From: Muribaculaceae bacterium
Lineage (GTDB): Bacteria > Bacteroidota > Bacteroidia > Bacteroidales > Muribaculaceae
DNA: 34,244 bases
Direction: 5' to 3'
NCBI GenBank assembly: GCA_017555085.1
Contig: JAFZHD010000008.1
Coordinates: 1-34,244 of the forward strand
Each line of letters starts with the position of its first letter. Within the stretch, counting starts at the first letter, position 1. Below the pieces are notes generated by a model. The model made no database searches, was not told where the DNA came from, and was given only the letters and a program-made list of their open reading frames with translations. Made by a program: the position numbers and the translations under genes. This document shows, piece by piece, positions 16,619 to 24,057 of the stretch.

Positions 16619-17155
16619 ATGGAATTTAACGAACTCGTTGAGCAACGACAGAGTTGTCGCGCCTATGACCCCGAACGCGAGGTTGAGGCAGACAAACTTG
16701 AACGCATCATTGAGGCTGCGCGATTGGCTCCGTCGGCGTGCAATTCACAGCCGTGGCATCTGATAACCGTGACCGATGCGTCACTGCGTGTTGAGGTGGC
16801 TGATGCGCTCACATCGATAGGTATGAACCGATGGGCTTCGCAAGCAACGGCATTTGTCGTGATTGTGCAAGAATCGCCCAACTTCACTGCCCGCCTTGGC
16901 GGTTGGATAAAAAACAAGCATTTCCCCCTCATTGATTGCGGAATTGCCGCGGCGCATATCTCGTTGGCTGCAACCAACGAAGGGCTCGGCTCGTGCATTC
17001 TCGGTTGGTTTGACGAGAAACGCATCAAGCGATTGCTGTCAATACCCCGCAGCAAACGTGTGCTGATGATCGTGTCGTTGGGCTATTCGCTCGATGCGCA
17101 GCGTCAACACATTCGCAAATCCCTCGACCAAATGTCGTCAAACAATAAGTATTAG
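16619..17155 (+). CDS. Nitroreductase-family flavoprotein (first of two)
   Basis: 178 residues. It begins FNELVEQRQSCRAYDPER, the FMN-phosphate-binding Arg cluster of nitroreductases, followed by AARLAPSACNSQPWHLITV (FMN contacts) and DCGIAAAHISLAATNEGLG with GSCILGWFDE further on. These match the FMN-dependent NAD(P)H oxidoreductase fold. The physiological substrate (quinone, nitro-compound or other) cannot be told. It starts 11 bases after ribE and ends 8 bases before the PD-(D/E)XK-like gene, so it is in the ribE operon. It is diverged from the second nitroreductase at 17781. Confidence 0.9.
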   Translation: MEFNELVEQRQSCRAYDPEREVEADKLERIIEAARLAPSACNSQPWHLITVTDASLRVEVADALTSIGMNRWASQATAFVVIVQESPNFTARLGGWIKNKHFPLIDCGIAAAHISLAATNEGLGSCILGWFDEKRIKRLLSIPRSKRVLMIVSLGYSLDAQRQHIRKSLDQMSSNNKY

Positions 17156-17163
17156 AACCAAGT

Positions 17164-17754
17164 ATGCAAGAAAAGCCCAAACTGATGTCGGACTCTACTC
17201 GTACAGACGGCAAGGCCGAAATAGTCATGGACTATATATTGTCATGGTGTTTGAGGCGAGCTGGTGTCAATTGCAGTGATGAAAAGCCGATACTGTATGA
17301 TTATTGCCGCAAAATGTTGGGTTTGCTATTGGATATTGAAATGGTTGACAATGTTGTTTTTAAGTCGGTATATACTTGGAAACAATCTAATGATATTGAC
17401 ATTTGGGCTGAGATAGAAATGGAATGTGGTGGAAATGTGGAATATCATGCTCTATTGATAGAAGATAAATATTATAGTGCCTTGCACAACAAGGCTGGTA
17501 CCGATAAGAACCAACTTGAAGTTTATAAAGAGGCATTTGATGCATATTACGACAAGAAAGGCGCGGAGTGGAAAAGACATTATGCGGTGGTGACTTGTCT
17601 TGAACGCGAGTCAAAGAATTTTGAAAAATTCTATGGTGCGGCTGCCGATTATGGATTTAAGGTGTACTCTTTTTATGATATGCTGGGCAATAAAAATCAA
17701 TATATAGATAGCGAAAGCGATATATTTAATGAATTTTGGCTTCGCAAATGGTAA
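17164..17754 (+). CDS. PD-(D/E)XK nuclease superfamily protein
   Basis: 196 residues. The fold signature is visible: NDIDIWAEIEME with Asp79, then HALLIEDKYYSAL with Glu100 and Lys102, then DKNQLEVYKEAFDAYY with Gln117. This is the D...ExK...Q arrangement of the PDDEXK_4-like group, stand-alone nuclease-like proteins found in mobile and defence contexts. Predicted activity is metal-dependent DNA cleavage; the target is unknown. By eye it is clearly more AT-rich (TTTTTAAGTCGG, ATATATAGATAG) than the nitroreductase genes on each side, which suggests acquisition by transfer. It is in the same direction and closely spaced (8 bases before, 26 after), so it may be transcribed with the ribE operon. 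ATG 17185 is an alternative start. Confidence 0.8.
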   Translation: MQEKPKLMSDSTRTDGKAEIVMDYILSWCLRRAGVNCSDEKPILYDYCRKMLGLLLDIEMVDNVVFKSVYTWKQSNDIDIWAEIEMECGGNVEYHALLIEDKYYSALHNKAGTDKNQLEVYKEAFDAYYDKKGAEWKRHYAVVTCLERESKNFEKFYGAAADYGFKVYSFYDMLGNKNQYIDSESDIFNEFWLRKW

Positions 17755-17780
17755 TAACAAAGTAAAAACAAGATAAATAA

Positions 17781-18311
17781 ATGGAAACCAATATCTCGCT
17801 TGAAAATATGAAAACACGCCGCAGCGTGCGTGGTTTTGATCCCGACAAGATGCCCGATGAGGCTCTTGTGGCACAGGTTGTTGAGGCGGGTACTTATGCT
17901 CCCACCGGTCGCAACCGTCAGTCGCCGGTGATTGTGGCTGTGACAAACCGCCAAGTGCGCGACCGCTTGTCGCAGTTGAATGCGCAGGTTATGGGCTGCG
18001 ATTTTGACCCCTTTTATGGCGCTCCCGTGGTGCTGATTGTGCTTGCCGACCGACAGGTGCCGACCTATCTCTATGACGGCTCGTTGGTAATGGGCAATCT
18101 CATGAATGCCGCCCATGCCGTTGGTTTGGGTAGTTGTTGGATACACCGTGCATTAGAGGTGTTTGACTCGGCCGAGGGCAAAGAAATGTTGCGTCAATGG
18201 GGCATTGATGGCGATTATGAGGGCATAGGTCACTGTGTGTTGGGCTATCCGCTCAAACCGTTGCAAGAGCCTACGCCTCGCAAAGATGACTATGTGTTTT
18301 ATGTGAAATGA
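17781..18311 (+). CDS. Nitroreductase-family flavoprotein (second)
   Basis: 176 residues. It shows the family N-terminus ENMKTRRSVRGFDPDK, the FMN-contact stretch AGTYAPTGRNRQSPVIVAV, and GSLVMGNLMNAAHAVGLG followed by SCWIHRA. The C-terminus (GHCVLGYPLKP) is typical of small nitroreductases that dimerise around two FMN. The substrate is unknown. It differs from the first nitroreductase in most positions, so the two are not a recent duplication. It ends 13 bases before the large TPR gene. Confidence 0.9.
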   Translation: METNISLENMKTRRSVRGFDPDKMPDEALVAQVVEAGTYAPTGRNRQSPVIVAVTNRQVRDRLSQLNAQVMGCDFDPFYGAPVVLIVLADRQVPTYLYDGSLVMGNLMNAAHAVGLGSCWIHRALEVFDSAEGKEMLRQWGIDGDYEGIGHCVLGYPLKPLQEPTPRKDDYVFYVK

Positions 18312-18324
18312 TTTGTAACACGAT

Positions 18325-21300
18325 ATGAAACAAAGATATATACTAACGGCATTGTTGGGCGTTGCTATGGCCTCAATGTCGGCGCAGGTAAATGATGCTA
18401 CTCCGCAGGGCTATGTGCAGCGCGGAGAGTTGATGTATGCCGAGCAAAATTACAAGGGCTGCATCAATCAGATGACGCAAGCCAAGCAAGGCGAGATGTC
18501 GGCACAAGATGCCGAAACGGCCGACTATTATATGGCGCTATCGGCATTGCGCATCGGCGAAGAAAATGCCATCAACCTCATAGATGCGTTTATGCGCGAT
18601 TATCCCTCGTCGGCCTATCGTGCCGAGATGGCGTTGGCTGCCGGTGACTATTATTTTACCCGTCATCAATATGCGTTGGCTTTGTCGCGATACAAAGCGG
18701 TGGAGTCGCGCCAACTTAATGATGCCAAGGCCGAAGATTGCCGCTATCGTGTGGCCTACTGTCACATGAAACTTGCCGATTATGACAAGGCGCAAATGGG
18801 ATTTGCATCGCTCGTGAAAACTCGCAAATATGGCAATGCCGCCCGCTTTTATCAAGGATACATAGCCTATGCAACAGGCGATTATGTGAAGGCCGAAGAA
18901 TTGTTGTCAAAGGTTGACACCAGAGTAGCCCCCGGCAATATGGCCGATTATTATCGCTGTCAGATATATTTTGCACGCGAAGATTATGCCAAGGCATTGA
19001 CTTTGGCGCAGTCGCTTCTCAACCGCGATGTTGAGGTTCAATATGTTGCCGAAGCCAACCGTATTGTCGGCGAGTCGCAGTTTAACCTCGGCCGCGATAA
19101 AGAGGCTCTCGAATACTTGCGCCGCTATGAGGCAATGACCGATAATTGCATGACATCGGCAATGTATGCTATGGGTGTGTGTGAATATCGCAGCGGCGAT
19201 TATGACAGCGCAGTCGAGCATCTTGCTCAAGCAGTTACGGGCGAAGACAAGACTGCCCAAGCGGCCTATCTCTATCTCGGACAAGGCTATTACCGCCAAG
19301 GCAAACCGACGGCGGCGTTGCTCGCCTTTGAGCAAGCCAAAGGTATGGGACACGATGTCGCAGTGAAAGAGTCGGCAAGTTATAACTATATCGTGGTTAA
19401 GTCGCAAGGTTGCAAAGCGCCTTATGCCGATTGTGCCCAAGCGGCCGAAAGTTTCCTCTTGGAGTTCCCTGCCTCGGCCCACACGCCACAAGTGCAAGAA
19501 TATGTGGTAAAGGGTTTGATGGGCGAGAACGACTATGAAAAAGCGTTGTTGACCATTGCCACTTTCAAAAGTCCCTCAGATGAGGTGATGAAAGACAAGC
19601 AACGAGTGCTGTTCACACTTGCCACTCGCGATGTGGGTGCTGGTCGCATCAAGCAAGCATTGACACGCTTGCAGAAGGCTCGCGAAATTACTCCTGCCGA
19701 CAAAGAGGTGGCGGCCGAGTGTCAGCTACTCATTGCCGACTGCCATTACCGTCAAGACCAGTATGACCAAGCGGCAAAAGCCTATCTTGAATATCTCAAC
19801 GGCATTTCATCGACACATCAAAACAGCGCATTGGCCTATTACAATCTCGGCTACTGCCGTTTTCAGCAAAGCCGTTATGATGATGCCGTTGTCAACTTCA
19901 CTCGCGTAACCCGCAATCAGGGCAAGTTGAGCAAAGCGCATGTTGCCGATGCCTATAACCGCATAGGCGACTGCTATTATTATCAGTCGCAGTTTGCCAA
20001 GGCTACCGAGAATTACAACAAAGCCTTCGAAATAAATCCCTCGTCGGGCGACTATGCGTTGTATCAAAATGCACTTATGCGTGGACACAGCCGCGATTAC
20101 AAGGGCAAGATAGAAGACCTCAACTCGGTGATTAAGCAATATCCCAATTCGGCGCTCATTCCGTCGGCAATGCTCGAAAAGGCCGATGCTTACACGGCTA
20201 TCAACGACACCGAAAATGCAGTTACGACCTATCGCCAACTTGTGAAAAAATATCCCGAGAGCGAACAGGCTCCCAACGCATTGTTGCAGTTGGCTATCAT
20301 TTACAGCAATAGCGGCCGCAACGACAAGGCTATCGAGGCCTATAAAGATGTGATAAATTCATATCCCAAGCGCGATGAAGCGCAAGTGGCTATGGAAGAC
20401 CTCAAACGCTTGCTTGCTGCCGAGGGAAAATTGGGCGAATATGCTCAATATGTGAAGAATGTGCCCAATGCACCTCAACTCTCGGCCGAAGAAACCGACC
20501 AACTTACATTCGGCGCGGCCGAGAATGCCTATCTTAACGGTCAAGGCATTGCCAAATTGAAAAATTATGTAACCCAATATGCCGACGGTGCTTATCAGCC
20601 CCAAGCGTTGCACTATTTGTGTAAGGCGGCTGCCGAGAGCGGCAACTATGAGCAGGCGTTGAAATATGCCGCCGATATTGTCAACCGCTATCCCGATAAT
20701 GCCGTGGCCGAGGGTGCGCTTGCCGTTATGGCCGATGCACAAGAGCGCCAAGGACAATTCGAAAACGCACTTGCAACTTATCAGCGTCTTGAACAGCATG
20801 CTTCGTCGCCGGCAAATATCAAGTCGGCTCGATGGAGCATATTGAGAATAGGTCGCGATTTGGGCCGACACAGTGAGGTTATCGGTGCTGCCGACCGTTT
20901 GCTCACATCGACCGATGTGTATGATGCCGAAGTGCCCGAAATTCGCTTTGTCCGCGCTTATGCTCTCGCTGCCATTGGTCGTGGTGATGAGGCTGTGGTC
21001 GATTGGGCGGCGTTGGCTTCTAACCCCGATAATATCAATGGTGCAAAGAGTGCCTATTACCTCGGTCAGTATTATTACGACAAAGGCAATCTCAAAAAGT
21101 CGCGTCAGGTGGTTGAGGCGTTGATTGATGCAAACACACCTCATCAGTATTGGCTTGCGCGCGCGTTCATATTATTGTCTGATGTCAACCGCAAAGAGGG
21201 TAAAACCTTTGAGGCCGATGAGTATCTCAAATCGCTCAAAGAAAGTTATCCCGGCAACGAGACCGACATTTTTATTATGATTGACCAACGATTGAAATAA
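18325..21300 (+). CDS. Large exported TPR protein
   Basis: 991 residues. A signal peptide (MKQRYILTALLGVAMASMSA, cleavage near residue 21) is followed by TPR units along most of the chain, e.g. YMALSALRIGEENAI, YLGQGYYRQGKPTAALLAF, LGYCRFQQSRYDDAV, IGDCYYYQSQFAKATENY and KYPESEQAPNALLQLA. Several units read SAYR/SALIP after a Pro-containing turn, as in BamD/YbgF-type TPRs. No enzyme domain is visible. It is likely periplasmic or outer-membrane-associated and acts as a scaffold. Its stop is 2 bases before the outer-membrane barrel gene, so the two are probably translationally coupled and may form one complex (inference). Confidence 0.85.
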   Translation: MKQRYILTALLGVAMASMSAQVNDATPQGYVQRGELMYAEQNYKGCINQMTQAKQGEMSAQDAETADYYMALSALRIGEENAINLIDAFMRDYPSSAYRAEMALAAGDYYFTRHQYALALSRYKAVESRQLNDAKAEDCRYRVAYCHMKLADYDKAQMGFASLVKTRKYGNAARFYQGYIAYATGDYVKAEELLSKVDTRVAPGNMADYYRCQIYFAREDYAKALTLAQSLLNRDVEVQYVAEANRIVGESQFNLGRDKEALEYLRRYEAMTDNCMTSAMYAMGVCEYRSGDYDSAVEHLAQAVTGEDKTAQAAYLYLGQGYYRQGKPTAALLAFEQAKGMGHDVAVKESASYNYIVVKSQGCKAPYADCAQAAESFLLEFPASAHTPQVQEYVVKGLMGENDYEKALLTIATFKSPSDEVMKDKQRVLFTLATRDVGAGRIKQALTRLQKAREITPADKEVAAECQLLIADCHYRQDQYDQAAKAYLEYLNGISSTHQNSALAYYNLGYCRFQQSRYDDAVVNFTRVTRNQGKLSKAHVADAYNRIGDCYYYQSQFAKATENYNKAFEINPSSGDYALYQNALMRGHSRDYKGKIEDLNSVIKQYPNSALIPSAMLEKADAYTAINDTENAVTTYRQLVKKYPESEQAPNALLQLAIIYSNSGRNDKAIEAYKDVINSYPKRDEAQVAMEDLKRLLAAEGKLGEYAQYVKNVPNAPQLSAEETDQLTFGAAENAYLNGQGIAKLKNYVTQYADGAYQPQALHYLCKAAAESGNYEQALKYAADIVNRYPDNAVAEGALAVMADAQERQGQFENALATYQRLEQHASSPANIKSARWSILRIGRDLGRHSEVIGAADRLLTSTDVYDAEVPEIRFVRAYALAAIGRGDEAVVDWAALASNPDNINGAKSAYYLGQYYYDKGNLKKSRQVVEALIDANTPHQYWLARAFILLSDVNRKEGKTFEADEYLKSLKESYPGNETDIFIMIDQRLK

Positions 21301-21302
21301 CA

Positions 21303-22997
21303 ATGGAACTACGATATATATCATTATGTGCGTTGGCTGCTGTGAGTGTCGCAGCGGTGGCGCAAGACCTCTCAAAAGAGATTACGATTGAAAAGGAAAT
21401 CGTGCCTGAAAAGCGTGTGGTTACGCGCATGGCGGCTTTGTCGTCGGTGACGCTGCCCGCAGTTACACAAAAGCGTTTGACATTTTCGGAATACCGTCAG
21501 CGCGACGGCGTAACACCGCAGTTGGCGTTTTTAGAGCCTGCCGCTTATGCCGATTCGCTCACCGTGAAACCCTATCGCGGTTATGTTGATTTGGGTTATT
21601 TCCCTGTCTATAACACCGCTTTGTCGGCAGGTTATTCGATTGTTGACACCGAGCGTACCCGCTTGGGAGTGTGGACACAATATAACGGCAAAATTTATGA
21701 CGGCAACTTGATTGAAGAGCCGTTTGCCGATGTAACTATGCGTAGCCATCAGGTTGAGGCTGGAATTGATTTCACACAGCGTGTGGGCGGTCAGTCGCTG
21801 TTGAGCGTTGATGCCGACTATCATTATGGCCGTTTCAACACTCCTTATTATAGTAATGAACAAGTTGACCGCTATTATCAGTCGGTCAACCAAGTTGATG
21901 CCCAAATCGGTTGGTCGTCAAAGGCTGGTAAAGTGAAGTATGCCGCCAATGTCGGTTACGGCCATTTTGGCTATGCCCATGCGGCGATGGCTGATGTGGT
22001 TGCCGATGCGCAATTGCTTGGTGCTGTGCGCGAAAACAGTTGGACTGTCAACGGATATGCCGACTATATTATTAATGAATGTTCTGATTTGGGCATTGAT
22101 GTTGATGCTTCGATGGTTGACTATAATCGCAATAGCACATTTGCCGCTGATGAAAACGGAGTGTTGGCTATGCGTGAGGCCGCAGAGCCCGACTATGGCA
22201 TAATTGCCTTGTCGCCCCATTTAGATTATAATATAGGTATCTTTGCTGCACGACTTGGTGCGCGCATCGATGTGTGTGTCAACTCGGGCCGTGCGTTATA
22301 TATCGCACCCGATGTCAAAGTCGATTGGCTACCGTTTTCATGGTTGGCCGTATATGGACACCTGGGCGGCGGTCAACAAATGAATAAACTTGGCGAACTA
22401 TATGACTTGTCGCAACACACAGCCCCAATGATGGCCTATGGACGCTCGTCAGAGCCTTTCACTGCCGATGCAGGAGTGATGTTTGGCCCATGGCGTGGCG
22501 CGAGCATCGAAATCTATGGCAAATATGCCATTGCTAATGATTGGTTGATGCCGAGCATCGTTGACGGTATCGCACACTTTGCTGCTGTTGATATTGACGG
22601 TTGGGTGATAGGTGCACAGGCACAATATAATTATCGCGATATTGTGAAAGTCAAAGCCGGTTACGAAATCGCACCACAAAACTGTGGTGATGCCTATTAT
22701 TTGTGGCGCGACCGTGCTTGCAATGTGTTGAATGCTTCATTGACAGTAACACCCATTTCGGCTCTTGATGTTGAGGTCGGCTATGAGCGTCGCGACGGTC
22801 GCAAACTTGTCTCGCTCACTGAGACCTATGATTTGAAAACCGCCGACAACTTGTTGCTTGGCGCAAAATATCGCATCAACGACCAACTCAATGTGTGGGC
22901 GCGCTTGGAAAACATGCTCAACACCCGCTACTATATGATAAGCGGACTTCCAGCACAGGGCTTTAGCGGCCTCATCGGTGTCGGATATAAGTTTTAA
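21303..22997 (+). CDS. Outer-membrane beta-barrel protein (TonB-receptor-like C-terminus)
   Basis: 564 residues. The signal peptide (MELRYISLCALAAVSVAAVAQ) is followed by a short N-terminal segment without a recognisable plug domain or TonB box, then alternating amphipathic strands (TRLGVWTQYNGKIYDG, VKVKAGYEIAPQNCG, DVEVGYERRDGRK). It ends RLENMLNTRYYMISGLPAQG and finishes on GVGYKF with a terminal Phe, as in barrels inserted by the BAM machinery. At about 540 mature residues it is shorter than a full TonB-dependent receptor (700-1000), so a plug-less barrel is likely. It is coupled to the upstream TPR gene, and a terminator follows. Confidence 0.85.
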   Translation: MELRYISLCALAAVSVAAVAQDLSKEITIEKEIVPEKRVVTRMAALSSVTLPAVTQKRLTFSEYRQRDGVTPQLAFLEPAAYADSLTVKPYRGYVDLGYFPVYNTALSAGYSIVDTERTRLGVWTQYNGKIYDGNLIEEPFADVTMRSHQVEAGIDFTQRVGGQSLLSVDADYHYGRFNTPYYSNEQVDRYYQSVNQVDAQIGWSSKAGKVKYAANVGYGHFGYAHAAMADVVADAQLLGAVRENSWTVNGYADYIINECSDLGIDVDASMVDYNRNSTFAADENGVLAMREAAEPDYGIIALSPHLDYNIGIFAARLGARIDVCVNSGRALYIAPDVKVDWLPFSWLAVYGHLGGGQQMNKLGELYDLSQHTAPMMAYGRSSEPFTADAGVMFGPWRGASIEIYGKYAIANDWLMPSIVDGIAHFAAVDIDGWVIGAQAQYNYRDIVKVKAGYEIAPQNCGDAYYLWRDRACNVLNASLTVTPISALDVEVGYERRDGRKLVSLTETYDLKTADNLLLGAKYRINDQLNVWARLENMLNTRYYMISGLPAQGFSGLIGVGYKF

Positions 22998-23021
22998 AAA
23001 AGTATAAACATACAAAACGTC

Positions 23022-23048
23022 AAGGCACGGCACTCAAAACCGTGCCTT
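23022..23048 (+). terminator. Terminator of the ribE-to-barrel operon
   Basis: A perfect 9-bp stem AAGGCACGG (23022-23030) / CCGTGCCTT (23040-23048) with a 9-base loop, followed by ATTGTTTGTG, 24 bases after the barrel gene stop. Confidence 0.8.
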
Positions 23049-23087
23049 ATTGTTTGTGTATAAAGAGGGAAATCGGGTGGACTGAAC

Positions 23088-23118
23088 TTTGAAAATTCGG
23101 ATGTTTTTTGTATATTTG
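23088..23118 (+). promoter_or_regulatory. Consensus promoter of the orphan gene at 23237
   Basis: TTTG (23088-23091), a 19-bp spacer and TATATTTG (23111-23118) match the Bacteroidetes consensus exactly. It creates a leader of about 110 bases before the ATG. Confidence 0.75.
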
Positions 23119-23124
23119 TAATGA

Positions 23125-23210
23125 AAAGCACATTTTGATGCATTCAGAGACGGCCATGAGTCGCCCCAACCGAGCCGCATACCGAGCCACGGTGGGAGAA
23201 TAATGCGAGT
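23125..23210 (+). promoter_or_regulatory. GC-rich structured 5' leader, possible cis-regulatory RNA
   Basis: The leader holds a direct repeat ACCGAGCC (23169-23176 and 23181-23188), ACCG/CGGT pairing around AGCCA, CCCCA (23164-23168) able to pair with TGGG (23193-23196), and GCATT near 23140 able to pair with AATGC near 23202. It is far more GC-rich than the flanks. I cannot match it to a known riboswitch. Confidence 0.35.
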
Positions 23211-23236
23211 TAATAGTAAAACTAAAATATAAGCGT

Positions 23237-23878
23237 ATGAATCAAGACAAAGACATTTTAAACAAGAGTGAAGATCCCGATTACAGTCATATCACACTTC
23301 AAGATGGCCGTAAGCTGGATTGCTATCGTCGTGCCGAAACCGAAGTCGCAGCTTCCGAAGAATTGGCGATAGACCTTAATAGTATAGGCATCAAGCGTAA
23401 ACCGCAAATTCTCTCTCAATCCGATGCCGAGCAAGACCGACTCCTACAACTCTTTCTCGAAAACACTCACAACATTTGGACTCATCGCGAGCAAATACTG
23501 TCAGACAGTCGATTGTTTCTCACGCCCGTACCCGTGCAGAGCGGATTGGCCTATACCGGAACAGGCGGCTTTAAGTGCCCCACACTTGGTGTTTACATTG
23601 AATGGTGGAGCAGATGTGAGCAGGCAGTCCAACAATTAGATGACGGTCGCATAGGTCTGGTTTATCATTTGTCAGGTTCGCCGTTGACTGGAGGCAACAG
23701 ATGTTCAATGGTGTTTGCTGATGGTAAAACAGAGCAGGTGAGTCTATATCCGTTTCTTCCTTGTTGGAGCAGTTTTATGAAAATCAACCAATCCTACACC
23801 GCACACAAACACGCCTGCGAGCACTACACCCTCGACCATGCCATAGCCATCATTACCCAAACCGGTATAGATCATTAG
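23237..23878 (+). CDS. Hypothetical protein, 213 residues
   Basis: I do not recognise this protein. It has no signal peptide or membrane helix, so it is probably cytoplasmic. The first 60 residues are charged (HITLQDGRKLDCYRRAETEV); a helical segment follows (about 60-85, AEQDRLLQLFLENTHNIW), then a Gly/Trp-rich central part (LAYTGTGGFKCPTLGVYIEWW, 105-125), a strand-rich part (GRIGLVYHLSGSPLTGGN) and a His/Cys-rich end (YTAHKHACEHYTLDHA, about 190-205) that could bind a metal. It stands alone with its own strong promoter and structured leader, between two terminators and next to a tRNA gene. The single-gene unit, leader and location suggest accessory or regulated function (inference). Confidence 0.7.
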   Translation: MNQDKDILNKSEDPDYSHITLQDGRKLDCYRRAETEVAASEELAIDLNSIGIKRKPQILSQSDAEQDRLLQLFLENTHNIWTHREQILSDSRLFLTPVPVQSGLAYTGTGGFKCPTLGVYIEWWSRCEQAVQQLDDGRIGLVYHLSGSPLTGGNRCSMVFADGKTEQVSLYPFLPCWSSFMKINQSYTAHKHACEHYTLDHAIAIITQTGIDH

Positions 23879-23892
23879 AGCGTATAAAAAAG

Positions 23893-23924
23893 AAAGCCAC
23901 GAGCGGCATTGCCGCTGTGGCTTT
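23893..23924. terminator. Bidirectional terminator between the orphan gene and tRNA-Pro
   Basis: AAAGCCAC (23893-23900) pairs with GTGGCTTT (23917-23924), and AGCGGC with GCCGCT inside. On the minus strand it is followed by CTTTTTTATACG, which suits the tRNA transcript. It also lies 14 bases after the orphan gene stop on the plus strand. Confidence 0.8.
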
Positions 23925-23927
23925 ATG

Positions 23928-24000
23928 TCGGGGTGAGAAGACTCGAACTTCCGACCTCCACGTCCCGAACGTGGCGCGCTGCCAACTGTGCTACACCCCG
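23928..24000 (-). tRNA. tRNA-Pro, anticodon CGG
   Basis: On the minus strand the acceptor stem CGGGGTG (24000 downwards) pairs with CACCCCG (23929-23935), followed by discriminator A at 23928. The D arm has GTAGCACAGTTGGCAGCGC, the anticodon arm is CCACG-TTCGGGA-CGTGG with anticodon CGG, and the T arm has GTTCGAGTC. C1-G72 is normal for bacterial tRNA-Pro. It decodes CCG. The 3' CCA is not encoded (A then CAT follows), so it would be added by the nucleotidyltransferase. Confidence 0.95.
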
Positions 24001-24016
24001 CCGCAGTTTGCGGGGG

Positions 24017-24024
24017 CAAAGGTA
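24017..24024 (-). promoter_or_regulatory. -7 box (TACCTTTG) of tRNA-Pro
   Basis: Minus-strand TACCTTTG, 17 bases upstream of the tRNA 5' end, with TTTC (24044-24047) at 19 bp as a weak -33 box. A weak 6-bp hairpin AAAGTG/CACTTT (24045-24059) overlaps the stop of the upstream GDPD gene and lacks a U-tract, so read-through from it into the tRNA is possible. Confidence 0.5.
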
Positions 24025-24057
24025 ACTATTTTTTCGCAAATGTGAAAGTGTCGCACT

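Noticed and set aside
20359..21144. 261-residue open frame antisense to the large TPR gene
   Set aside because: The sense frame shows continuous TPR repeats; the antisense frame is a codon-bias shadow.
23169..23188. Two ACCGAGCC copies as a possible CRISPR or tandem array
   Set aside because: Only two 8-base copies, 12 bases apart; they fit RNA folding in a leader better than an array.
23928..24000. tRNA-Pro as an active integration site with an island attached
   Set aside because: No integrase, no duplicated tRNA end and no mobile genes are seen within the window.
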